A DNA stretch of 32,888 nt, taken from Acidimicrobiales bacterium (GTDB lineage: Bacteria; Actinomycetota; Acidimicrobiia; Acidimicrobiales; UBA8592). The first letter of the stretch is position 1, and each line of letters opens with the position of its first letter. The stretch covers positions 1 through 32,888 of the forward strand of contig WTHU01000120.1 of NCBI GenBank assembly GCA_011523005.1. Reading direction: 5' to 3'. Below the pieces are notes generated by a model. That model was not told the origin of the DNA, made no database searches, and saw nothing but the letters and a program-made list of their open reading frames with translations. The translations under genes and the position numbers were made by a program. Shown one piece after another: positions 7,967-15,393 of this stretch.

Positions 7967-9145
7967 TTACAAACGCTTAATAAGCGTTCCTGTTCCTAAT
8001 CCTCCACCGCAACACATTGTAACAATTGCGTGCTCTTTATCGGATCGGTGAAGCTCGTGGACTGCTTTCGTTAGAAGTATTGCGCCTGTCCCTCCTAAGG
8101 GGTGACCGATAGCGATTGCTCCACCGTTTGGATTCACTGTTGCCATATCTGGGTTAAGTTCTTTCTCCCATGCAAGCACAACGGAAGCGAATGCTTCATT
8201 TATTTCTACGACATCTATGTCACTCATTTGAAGTCCGTTATCTGCAAGCAGCTTCTGCGTTGCATATATGGGTCCCGTGAGCATCAACACTGGGTCTGAT
8301 CCTACGAGACATGAGTCAATAATTGTAGCCATTGGCTTAACGCCGAGTTCGTCGGCTTTTTCTCTTGTCATGAGAAGGACAGCACCTGCTCCATCTGAAA
8401 TTTGTGAGGATGTTCCAGCTGTGTGGACACCATCAGGCATATTTGTTCGAAGCCCAGCCAATGCTTCAATCGTTGTCTCTCTGAGACCTTCGTCACGAGA
8501 AACTGTGTGTGTGGAATCTGCCGGTTGTCCATCATCGCCAATATCAGGTGCATCAATTGGGAGAATTTGGGAACCAAATCGGTCTTCCTCCCAGGCTTGT
8601 ATCGCTCTGTCCTGTGAAAGTTTTCCGAATGCGTCAAGTTCTTCTCTGCTTATGCCCCATTGTTTGGCAATCCGTTCTGCGCCTTCAAATTGTGATGTGA
8701 GCTCATATTTTTCCCAGTACCCTCTGTTAACTGGCTTACCGACCTCAGCTTCTCCTCGTGGGACTGTAGCCCCCATAGGAACGCCACTCATTAACTCGAC
8801 GCCACAACCGACGGCTACGTCCACTACTCCGCCTGCTACAAGAGCATATGCAAGATTCGTAGCTTGTTGAGAGGACCCACATTGTGCATCGACAGTGGTA
8901 GCAGCTACTTCAAGCGGTAAACCTGAGGTGAGCCATGCATTTCTGGTTACGTTCATGGTTTGCATGCCGACCTGACCGACGCAGCCTCCAACGACCTGTC
9001 CTACCTCTGAGGGGTCAACTCCGCTTCGTGTGAATAGTTCTGATTGGACTGCGCCTAGCAAATCAATTGAGTGCATGGTAGACAAGCCACCATTTCTTTT
9101 ACCAAGAGGAGTTCTGACGGCTTCAACAATTACTACTTCTCGCAT
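7967..9145 (-). CDS. Thiolase family protein (acetyl-CoA acyltransferase)
   Basis: This is a 392-residue thiolase, predicted to cleave 3-ketoacyl-CoA with CoA or to run the reverse condensation. The nucleophile Cys89 lies in DAQCGSSQQA, the NEAFA motif is present, His348 lies in GHPLGGTGA, and the second active-site cysteine is in MCCGGGLG (Cys378). The frame stays open to 9196, but ATG 9145 is preferred: AAGGAA lies eight bases upstream, VVIVEAVRTPLGK is the usual thiolase N-terminus, and the predicted promoter at 9208-9236 leaves no room for the longer form. It is the first gene of the five-gene operon and is divergent from the acyl-CoA dehydrogenase at 9292. Confidence 0.93.
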   Translation of the reverse strand: MREVVIVEAVRTPLGKRNGGLSTMHSIDLLGAVQSELFTRSGVDPSEVGQVVGGCVGQVGMQTMNVTRNAWLTSGLPLEVAATTVDAQCGSSQQATNLAYALVAGGVVDVAVGCGVELMSGVPMGATVPRGEAEVGKPVNRGYWEKYELTSQFEGAERIAKQWGISREELDAFGKLSQDRAIQAWEEDRFGSQILPIDAPDIGDDGQPADSTHTVSRDEGLRETTIEALAGLRTNMPDGVHTAGTSSQISDGAGAVLLMTREKADELGVKPMATIIDSCLVGSDPVLMLTGPIYATQKLLADNGLQMSDIDVVEINEAFASVVLAWEKELNPDMATVNPNGGAIAIGHPLGGTGAILLTKAVHELHRSDKEHAIVTMCCGGGLGTGTLIKRL

Positions 9146-9207
9146 ATACGGTTCCTTGCTATGAAAGTTGACACACCATTTGGCGTGGTACGGCATTTCG
9201 TAGCCAT

Positions 9208-9236
9208 ACTATATTTATAGACATTACATATGCTAA
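9208..9236 (-). promoter_or_regulatory. Predicted promoter of the thiolase operon
   Basis: On the minus strand a -35 TTAGCA (9231-9236) is separated by exactly 17 bases from a -10 TATAGT (9208-9213). Transcription would start near 9201, giving a leader of about 55 bases to the thiolase ATG. The -35 overlaps the palindrome at 9233-9246. Confidence 0.5.
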
Positions 9237-9246
9237 TGACCATTAG
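9233..9246. promoter_or_regulatory. Candidate MarR operator palindrome
   Basis: CTAATG and CATTAG form a perfect inverted repeat around AC. It lies in the divergent region between the thiolase operon and an acyl-CoA dehydrogenase gene and overlaps the predicted -35 box of the operon. Its position suggests repression of the operon by the encoded MarR protein. There is no experimental support in the sequence itself. Confidence 0.45.
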
Positions 9247-9291
9247 GTGTTTTCGCCAACTGCGAGCCATGGACGACGATTGGAGAAATTC

Positions 9292-10488
9292 GTGTCAATA
9301 AGCGATCAAGAACTTCAAGAAAGAACAGAAGCACTAATTGAGGAGGTTGATCCACACGCTGTTGATCAATTTACCTTTCGCGGCGCCCAGTTTGACGCTG
9401 GATTAGCGTTAGTTCATTTCCCTGAAGGCAAGGGAGGGCTGGGACTAAGTAGAGGGAAACAAGCTATTGTTGACGAGGTCCTTCGTGAAGCCAAAGTTCC
9501 GTACCATGACCTTCTTGTGAACCCGATCGGTATAGGGATGGGAGCTGCGGTTGTTCTTAATCATGGAACTGAGGAAATGCATCAAAAGCATCTCAAGAAG
9601 ATCTTCACCGGTGAGGATATTTGGTGTCAACTCTTTTCTGAACCGACGCACGGATCAGATGTCGCCGGTATACCTAGCAAAGCTATTCGCGACGGCGATG
9701 AGTGGATAGTCAATGGCCAGAAGGTCTGGACAACTCTTGCGCATCATTCAAATTTCGGCATGTTACTCACAAGAACCAATCCGGATGCTCCAAAACACAA
9801 AGGTTTGTCTTATTTTATTCTTGATATGCACGCTCCTGGCGTTGAAGTGCGTCCTCTTTATCAGATAACCGGTGAGGCTGAATTTAATGAGGTTTTCTTG
9901 ACTGATGTTCGTGTCCCCGATGACCAAAGACTGGGTGACGAGGGAGATGGATGGCGCGTCGCTATCACTACCTTGATGAATGAACGAGTTGCCCTCGGTG
10001 GTGGTAGTGGCGGAAAGGGTGGTGGCCCAATTCGTAGTTTAATGAACCTTTGGAATACAAAGAAAGATGACCTCACTGAGATTGAGAAACGAGTGATGCG
10101 TGATCGAGTAGCTGATCTTTGGGGTAAAGCAGAGATCTTGAGATTAACGAACCAAAGAGCCAAAGTCATGGCTAAAAGCGGTGATGCTGGTCCTGGCGGT
10201 TCAATAGGAAAACTATTTAGCGCAGAATTAAATCAAAAAATCTTTGAATTATGCATCGAACTTGAAGGAGCGGAGGGCATGTTGCATGCCAACGGATATC
10301 CTATGATCCGAAGCGAAGAAGCTCACAATTCGGGGTCTATCAGTGGCCAATTCTTACGTTCGCGAGCGAACACCATTGAGGGTGGCACCAGTGAAATCAT
10401 GCGGAATATACTCGGAGAAAGAGTTTTAGGACTTCCGGGAGACGTTCGCGTAGATAAAGATGTTCCGTGGAGTGATATTCCTAGATAA
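9292..10488 (+). CDS. Acyl-CoA dehydrogenase
   Basis: This is a FAD-dependent acyl-CoA dehydrogenase of 398 residues, for the first step of beta-oxidation. It has the WCQLFSEPTHGSD loop, VNGQKVWTT, the GEAEFNEVFLTDV strand and the C-terminal IEGGTSEIMRNILGER. Glu363 before GGTS fits the catalytic base. A glycine-rich GGGSGGKGGG insertion follows the NERVAL helix. The frame also allows GTG at 9247, but I prefer GTG 9292 because GGAGA lies five bases upstream and the resulting N-terminus (SISDQELQERTEALI) fits the family. It is divergent from the thiolase operon and shares its control region, which supports co-regulation by the MarR protein. It ends one base before the stop codon of the convergent gene at 10490. 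Confidence 0.92.
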   Translation: MSISDQELQERTEALIEEVDPHAVDQFTFRGAQFDAGLALVHFPEGKGGLGLSRGKQAIVDEVLREAKVPYHDLLVNPIGIGMGAAVVLNHGTEEMHQKHLKKIFTGEDIWCQLFSEPTHGSDVAGIPSKAIRDGDEWIVNGQKVWTTLAHHSNFGMLLTRTNPDAPKHKGLSYFILDMHAPGVEVRPLYQITGEAEFNEVFLTDVRVPDDQRLGDEGDGWRVAITTLMNERVALGGGSGGKGGGPIRSLMNLWNTKKDDLTEIEKRVMRDRVADLWGKAEILRLTNQRAKVMAKSGDAGPGGSIGKLFSAELNQKIFELCIELEGAEGMLHANGYPMIRSEEAHNSGSISGQFLRSRANTIEGGTSEIMRNILGERVLGLPGDVRVDKDVPWSDIPR

Positions 10489-10489
10489 T

Positions 10490-12232
10490 TCACACTTCTA
10501 GGACAGTAATTACTCCAGTATCGCCATTGACATTGATGCGCGCACCGTCTGGAATTCTGCGCGTGGCGTCTGTAGCTGACACTACACACGGAATTCCCAG
10601 TTCTCTACTGACAATTATTGCATGTGAAAGCGGAGCTCCCACGTCTACGACAACTGCTGCTGCAGGCACGAATAAAGGTGTCCATGATGGATCAGTTAGG
10701 GGCGCCACGAGGATATCTCCTGGTTGAAGTGACGTTGGGTCATTGCTGTCAAGGATGACTCGAGCCGTTCCTTCAGCTGATCCTGTACATCCCGGCATCC
10801 CTTGAAGCGCTTCACCTTCCGCTAGTACGTCTTCTGAAACTGCATCGCGCCTACGCCATGTATCCGGATGATCAGCTTGTCCATCAAATAAGAACTGCGC
10901 TTCACGTTCCAGTAATTTGTAATACTCATCGCGCCTTGACCGAATAATATTCAGCATAGAAGTAGGTTCCTTAAATAATGATGCGTATTCTTCTTCGGTT
11001 ACGAAGCCAAAGTCTTCTATTTCATCGAATGCATTTTTCTCAACCATGCGCGCCCCTATTGCTCGCATAATCATTCGCATTTCATGAATAAGTCGGATGT
11101 TGTTCGTTTTTGTTCGTTCTCGTGCTGGTAGCCATGCTGCAGAGGCTGCAATGCCAACTGCGAGTTCTCCGTGCACTTCTGGATCAGCCTCTACCATTGA
11201 AAGTAGCTCTGTAGCTGCTTGTTCACGTTGTGTAGCCCGCTCAGCGTTTTGAGTTTTGGGGGCAAGTTCGTCGCCAGCTAAACGCATTCTGTCAATCGCA
11301 TTGAGTGCTAATTCAGGTCGTGTTTCCCATGAAGGCGAGCGCGCTTCCCATTCATTCGGTCCTCGCGATCCGTATTCGTATATGAAATGTTCAAACGCCT
11401 TTGAAAATTCGCTGGCTTCAGGTGACTCGCTTTGTAATAGGCGATCTATCAAACCTGAGATGCCCTTTTCAAACTCGGCAGTTAAATCATCATTGCTGCG
11501 CACTAGTCGACCCATATCCCACATTGCATGAGATGGTTCAGCGGAATCAACTTCTCCAAAGCCTGCGATGATAGGTAAGAGTAAGTCGGGGCGACCTACC
11601 GCATTTGCAACACCAGAAATAATTCCAACTGGCACTGTTGCCATGTATGTCGTGAAGATGTGTTGGCTGAAATATTTTCGGTGGAGTTTCAGCAATTCCA
11701 GGTATTGGTCGAATAATTCTTCGTTTGAGTATTTTGAGAAATCAGGTCGATCATCTCGAAGTTTTTTTGTAGCGCTTTTGCTTTCTGTGAGTTCTTGAAG
11801 GTCTTCTAATTTTGTGTGGCTGAGGGCCCATTGGAATGTTTCACCTATTTTCTGGGTTTTCGCGAGGTCTTCATCTCCGGCGCGTTGTTTATAGGGAGGT
11901 ACTCCAGGCATTGCCCCGAAGAATTGTTCATCCATATCTTCCCATGACAGTCCCGGTGCGCGAACACCAAATAGTCGAATTAGTGAAGCGTTAAGGTAGC
12001 AATACCCGCCGACGACTCCAAGTTGAGCGAATGTATCTTGCGGAAACTCTTCATGCGTGAATGCTCCCATACGCTCCCAGGCATCCCGCCAACCAAGCTC
12101 AGCTTGATAAAGGCCCGTACTGCTCGTTAAAGGTGTTACGGGGTCGGGGAATACTTCTCCAACATTAGCTCTCGTATATAACGTGTATTGTTCTGAAAGA
12201 TCAGAATCTGTTACGTAGTATCGTTCAGTCAT
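10490..12232 (-). CDS. PEP-utilizing (phosphohistidine swivelling domain) protein lacking ATP-grasp
   Basis: This 580-residue protein matches the C-terminal two-thirds of rifampicin phosphotransferase-like/PEP synthase-like proteins. The N-terminal NVGEVFPDPVTPLTSS segment is typical of the middle domain of that family, as is YGSRGPNEWE about half way along. The C-terminal 90 residues form the swivelling domain with LSHAIIVSRELGIPCVV, whose His carries the phosphate in relatives. The ATP-grasp domain that normally phosphorylates this histidine is absent from the protein and from the window, so a partner encoded elsewhere, or a different role, must be assumed. Transcription is probably shared with the HAD gene 57 bases upstream. 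AGGT precedes the ATG. The substrate is unknown. Confidence 0.85.
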   Translation of the reverse strand: MTERYYVTDSDLSEQYTLYTRANVGEVFPDPVTPLTSSTGLYQAELGWRDAWERMGAFTHEEFPQDTFAQLGVVGGYCYLNASLIRLFGVRAPGLSWEDMDEQFFGAMPGVPPYKQRAGDEDLAKTQKIGETFQWALSHTKLEDLQELTESKSATKKLRDDRPDFSKYSNEELFDQYLELLKLHRKYFSQHIFTTYMATVPVGIISGVANAVGRPDLLLPIIAGFGEVDSAEPSHAMWDMGRLVRSNDDLTAEFEKGISGLIDRLLQSESPEASEFSKAFEHFIYEYGSRGPNEWEARSPSWETRPELALNAIDRMRLAGDELAPKTQNAERATQREQAATELLSMVEADPEVHGELAVGIAASAAWLPARERTKTNNIRLIHEMRMIMRAIGARMVEKNAFDEIEDFGFVTEEEYASLFKEPTSMLNIIRSRRDEYYKLLEREAQFLFDGQADHPDTWRRRDAVSEDVLAEGEALQGMPGCTGSAEGTARVILDSNDPTSLQPGDILVAPLTDPSWTPLFVPAAAVVVDVGAPLSHAIIVSRELGIPCVVSATDATRRIPDGARINVNGDTGVITVLEV

Positions 12233-12289
12233 TTCTACCTCGCTTTGTTCAAACCATACGAGAGTTTCAGTGGCTGGAAAAGTTGGCTT

Positions 12290-12919
12290 TTATATTTGTA
12301 GCAAAGCTCTTGTCTCTTGGATTGCGAGGCCGTGATCGTGGACATCGATTGCATGTAGACCTGCATCTCGGGCTCCTTGAGCCATTGTAGGAAAGTCATC
12401 AAGAAAAATAGCTTCGTGGGGTTGAACATCTAGTTCATGGAGTGCGATGTTAAAGATTTCTGAGTTTGGTTTCCTGCAGCCAACCTCCGACGAAAAGATT
12501 GTGGCGTCAAAAAGATCTCGGGTGGGAATTACTTTGTCCCAAGCCGGTTGCCATTCTTTGACATTATTTGAAATCAATCCTGTCTTAAAACCACCTTTCT
12601 TTATCTCAGTAACAAAATCATGCATTTCTGGTTTTGGCTGAAGACTATCCCCAAAGAATTTCTTTGAGTCTGGGTGCAGAATCGCCCATGCTTCTTTCTC
12701 GACGTCGCCGAGAGATGATAGAAAGAAATCCAAAGTTATTTCACCACGTTCTAACCTATGCCCTGCAACGTCAGAGTCGCCTTCACCCATGAAAACTGGG
12801 ATTAGAGCTTCAGCTAATTGGTCCAGGTCCCCTTCAATTCCAGCAGCGGCTTCAAGGAGAATTGCACCTAGACCTTCTGTTAAGACTCCAGCTACGTCAA
12901 AGATCACTGCTTTAAACAC
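12290..12919 (-). CDS. HAD-IA family hydrolase (ACAD10/EPHX2 N-domain-like)
   Basis: This is a 209-residue haloacid dehalogenase-superfamily protein. Motif I is FDVAGVL, with nucleophile Asp8 but Ala at position 10 where phosphatases have the acid/base Asp. Motif II is LISNN (Ser117), motif III is Lys150 in CRKPNSEIF, and motif IV is FLDDF (Asp174-Asp175). The pattern resembles the HAD domains fused in eukaryotic ACAD10 and soluble epoxide hydrolase, which also vary at the second Asp. It may therefore be a weak phosphatase or have another activity. The GTG start at 12919 has no Shine-Dalgarno but has TACGCT six bases upstream. It precedes the swivelling-domain gene on the same strand. Confidence 0.87.
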   Translation of the reverse strand: MFKAVIFDVAGVLTEGLGAILLEAAAGIEGDLDQLAEALIPVFMGEGDSDVAGHRLERGEITLDFFLSSLGDVEKEAWAILHPDSKKFFGDSLQPKPEMHDFVTEIKKGGFKTGLISNNVKEWQPAWDKVIPTRDLFDATIFSSEVGCRKPNSEIFNIALHELDVQPHEAIFLDDFPTMAQGARDAGLHAIDVHDHGLAIQETRALLQI

Positions 12920-12925
12920 ATTTGG

Positions 12926-12931
12926 AGCGTA
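12926..12931 (-). promoter_or_regulatory. Candidate -10 box, leaderless start of HAD gene
   Basis: On the minus strand TACGCT ends six bases before the GTG at 12919. No ribosome-binding site and no convincing -35 are visible. Confidence 0.3.
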
Positions 12932-13045
12932 CTTTAATATTGCCTTAATAGAAACATTTAGGGAATGCAGACCTATTTAGCGTTTAACCCTCTCTTTTGA
13001 CCTGAGATTATGGTCCCCACTACAACTTTCTTTCTTGAGCGTCAT

Positions 13046-13074
13046 TGTATGGATTAAATCATTTCGGGTAGATT
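13046..13074 (+). promoter_or_regulatory. Candidate promoter with leaderless start
   Basis: TAGATT (13069-13074) ends six bases before the ATG at 13081. A weak -35 (TTGTAT, starting at 13045) lies 18 bases upstream. The rest of the 161-base gap between the HAD and crotonase genes shows nothing else I can support. Confidence 0.35.
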
Positions 13075-13080
13075 GAAAGT

Positions 13081-13911
13081 ATGTCATACGAGGAAGATCT
13101 CAGCGAGAAAGTTCAGTTTGAGATTATTGACCAAGTTGCGTGGATCACGATCAATAATCCAGATAAGGGAAACGCAATGTCTCCGGGTATGCGTGACCGG
13201 ATGACAGGATTATTTGAATCATTAAATGGTCAGTTTGATGCCCGAGCTGTAGTTCTAACAGCGACTGGGCAAAAGCTGTTTTGCCCAGGAGCAGATATCT
13301 CAGTGGGCCGTGAGTATGCTCAGCGTCCAGATGATGCTCCTGCGTTGGCGGTCGGTGAACCAAGGCGAATGATGTTGCGTGGGCAGCATCCTCTTATGTC
13401 ATCGATTCTTGATTGTGAATTACCCGTGATCGCTGCTGTCAATGGTACTGCAGCTGGTATGGGTGTACATCTTGCGTTGATGTGCGACTTGGTAATGATG
13501 GCTGATCATGCAAAGTTCATTGAGGTGTTTGCACGGCGAGGCCTCGTTCCTGATGCTATGGGAACGTGGATCCTCCCGAGACTCATTGGTCCTATGAAGA
13601 CGAAAGAACTGATGTTCTTTGCTGACGATATCCCCGCAGATTATGCCCTTGAATTGGGGTTATGTAACAAAGTAGTTCCGGGTGAGGAATTGATTCCCTC
13701 TGTGATGGAATGGGCGGTCCGTCTGGCTACTGGCCCAACCAAGGCACATATGTTTACTAAATGGCTGGTTAACAGATCCTTAGATGTTGATCGTCGCACA
13801 ATTACTGAAGAAGAAAGTTGGGCGGTCGAACTTAATAACGGGACTTTGGACGCGCAAGAAGGTGTGAATAGTTTCCGAGAGCGACGAGATCCTAACTGGC
13901 GGGGGTTCTAA
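13081..13911 (+). CDS. Enoyl-CoA hydratase/isomerase family protein (PaaG-like)
   Basis: This is a 276-residue crotonase-fold acyl-CoA enzyme. The oxyanion hole segments FCPGADIS (67-74) and GTAAGMGVHLAL (122-133) are present. Only the second hydratase glutamate is kept (Glu176 in TKELMFF); the first is replaced by Phe150. Asp158 in GLVPDAMG matches the catalytic Asp of PaaG-type and dienoyl-CoA isomerases. Isomerase activity is therefore more likely than simple hydration. It is a single plus-strand gene whose stop codon directly abuts the stop of the convergent PPOX gene. Its start looks leaderless. Confidence 0.88.
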   Translation: MSYEEDLSEKVQFEIIDQVAWITINNPDKGNAMSPGMRDRMTGLFESLNGQFDARAVVLTATGQKLFCPGADISVGREYAQRPDDAPALAVGEPRRMMLRGQHPLMSSILDCELPVIAAVNGTAAGMGVHLALMCDLVMMADHAKFIEVFARRGLVPDAMGTWILPRLIGPMKTKELMFFADDIPADYALELGLCNKVVPGEELIPSVMEWAVRLATGPTKAHMFTKWLVNRSLDVDRRTITEEESWAVELNNGTLDAQEGVNSFRERRDPNWRGF

Positions 13912-13929
13912 TCAGATTTCCGTCTGATT
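13910..13929. terminator. Hairpin spanning both stop codons of convergent genes
   Basis: AATCAGA and TCTGATT pair perfectly around a six-base loop (TTTCCG). The repeat includes the last bases of the crotonase stop codon and the stop codon of the PPOX gene, so it could act in both directions. It has no clear U-tract. Confidence 0.4.
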
Positions 13930-14442
13930 TCGTGGATCATCTTTGTTGCTGGCTGCTTCAGGTGAACGTGCCCACATGATTGAACTATCGAACGACAATT
14001 TGTAATCTGGTGTAAATTCTATGACGACTCGTTCAGGCGAATCGAGGAAGTCCTGAAAGACCTGGGCTGCTTTGGGTTCTGGACGAAGGTGACTAGCAAA
14101 TTCAGGATAGAACCAGTCTTTCACGTCTCTTCCCGTATGTATGACGCAGTCGCCTTTATAGGTAACCGTTTTCCCAGTCCCTAACACGGTCCCTGTACTG
14201 TTGACACAAACTGAAGCTCTCGGAAAACGCCTGAGGGCAGGCACTCTGGCTCTTCGCTCGGCGCATGTTAGCCATAATTTTCCATCCTTTGGGAGGAACG
14301 ACATGATTACCCCAAAAGCCTCGCCTTTTTTGTTTGTCCACATGAATGTGCATTCTCGTTGCGTTTGAAGCAATTCCGCCTCAATACCTTCATCTAGCCC
14401 ACACTGGGTGAGATCTTCATAACTATCTGGTTCCTCTGCCAT
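13912..14442 (-). CDS. PPOX (pyridoxamine 5'-phosphate oxidase-like) flavin/F420-binding protein
   Basis: This 176-residue protein has the split beta-barrel pattern of the pyridoxamine phosphate oxidase superfamily: a GVIMSFLPKDGKLWLTCAE strand pair, the RRARVPALRRFPRASVCV segment that binds the cofactor phosphate in relatives, and a TYKGDCVIH strand. Actinobacterial members often bind F420 or FMN and reduce small molecules. The frame begins at TTG 14457, but ATG 14442 has GAAGGAAA directly upstream, and the site lies in the 11-base gap after the alpha/beta hydrolase stop. It is the last gene of the operon with two LLM oxidoreductases, a TetR regulator and a hydrolase. Reaction and substrate are unknown. 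Confidence 0.8.
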   Translation of the reverse strand: MAEEPDSYEDLTQCGLDEGIEAELLQTQRECTFMWTNKKGEAFGVIMSFLPKDGKLWLTCAERRARVPALRRFPRASVCVNSTGTVLGTGKTVTYKGDCVIHTGRDVKDWFYPEFASHLRPEPKAAQVFQDFLDSPERVVIEFTPDYKLSFDSSIMWARSPEAASNKDDPRNQTEI

Positions 14443-14453
14443 TTTTCCTTCTT

Positions 14454-15341
14454 TCAAGCGCTTTCAGTCGCTCGTACATGATTAAGAATTTCTGTTGTGA
14501 TGTCACACCATAGTATTTCTGGCATCTCATGTCCCATTTCATCAAATATTACTAGCCGCGAGTCCTTGACCGCTGCGGCAGTGGCTTCACCTCCGTCTAC
14601 CTGAACGAGAGTATCCTTTGCTCCGTGAATGACGAGGGTCGGAGTCGATATTGACTTGAGCTCTTCTGTGCGATCGGGTCCTGTCATCATGGCTGCAAGT
14701 TGGTAAAGAGTAACTAATGGATTCCAATTTCGTTCATAGTTTGATTCGGCGAGACCTCTATGAGCTTCTTCATCAAATAACGGTCCCGCAAACAGCCGGT
14801 AATTATGTAGTGAACATTCCACTGCTTCTTCTTTTGTGTCTATTCCTAGCGGTGACCTTAAATTGGCTCCTACTTCAGGAGTTGCTATTCCCACTCCAGG
14901 CGCTCCGGTTGTTGACATAATGGAGGTCATTGAGATTACACGTTCGGGTTTTGTGATGGCCATGGTTTGAGCGATGTATCCTCCCATTGAAACCCCTACG
15001 ATGTGCGCTCTAGAAACTTCGACAGTATCAAGGACAGCAAAGGCATCATCTGCCATATCTTCGAGAGTGTAGGGAACTTCGGGAGGGGTTTGGCCTGTCA
15101 TAACTGCCGTGACGATTGCTTGAATATCCGGCGGAGCTGATTGAGTCTTTGAAGTCAGTCCCACATCACGATTATCGAATCTGATTACGTGGTAGCCAGC
15201 GTCAACAAGAAATTGGCAGAAGCCCTCTTTGAATGACGTCATAGGTTCGGTGTAGCCCATGATAAGTAGGATCGACGGATCTTCTCTATTGCCTTTCGTG
15301 TCATAGTGGATTCTTGTTGTTCCATTTACTGCTTCGGGCAT
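14454..15341 (-). CDS. Alpha/beta hydrolase
   Basis: This is a 295-residue alpha/beta-hydrolase-fold enzyme, likely an esterase or lactonase. The nucleophile elbow is GVSMGG, the acid is Asp in HGAKDTLV, and the C-terminal His is in GHEMPE. The LLIMGYTEPM oxyanion loop and RFDNRDVGLTSK strand are typical of the group that includes aclacinomycin methylesterase-like proteins. A canonical AGGAGG lies five bases before the ATG. The gene sits 52 bases after the LLM gene at 15394-16449 and 11 bases before the PPOX gene. A hydrolase after an LLM monooxygenase would suit ester or lactone opening after a Baeyer-Villiger-type step (inference). Confidence 0.9.
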   Translation of the reverse strand: MPEAVNGTTRIHYDTKGNREDPSILLIMGYTEPMTSFKEGFCQFLVDAGYHVIRFDNRDVGLTSKTQSAPPDIQAIVTAVMTGQTPPEVPYTLEDMADDAFAVLDTVEVSRAHIVGVSMGGYIAQTMAITKPERVISMTSIMSTTGAPGVGIATPEVGANLRSPLGIDTKEEAVECSLHNYRLFAGPLFDEEAHRGLAESNYERNWNPLVTLYQLAAMMTGPDRTEELKSISTPTLVIHGAKDTLVQVDGGEATAAAVKDSRLVIFDEMGHEMPEILWCDITTEILNHVRATESA

Positions 15342-15393
15342 TCTTACCTCCTATATGACTTTGGTCTGTGCTTCGACTTGTGAATGATCATGA

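Noticed and set aside
9247-9291. Upstream GTG as start of the acyl-CoA dehydrogenase
   Set aside because: It abuts the operator palindrome and lacks an SD, while GTG 9292 has GGAGA at five bases and fits the family N-terminus. The longer form remains possible.
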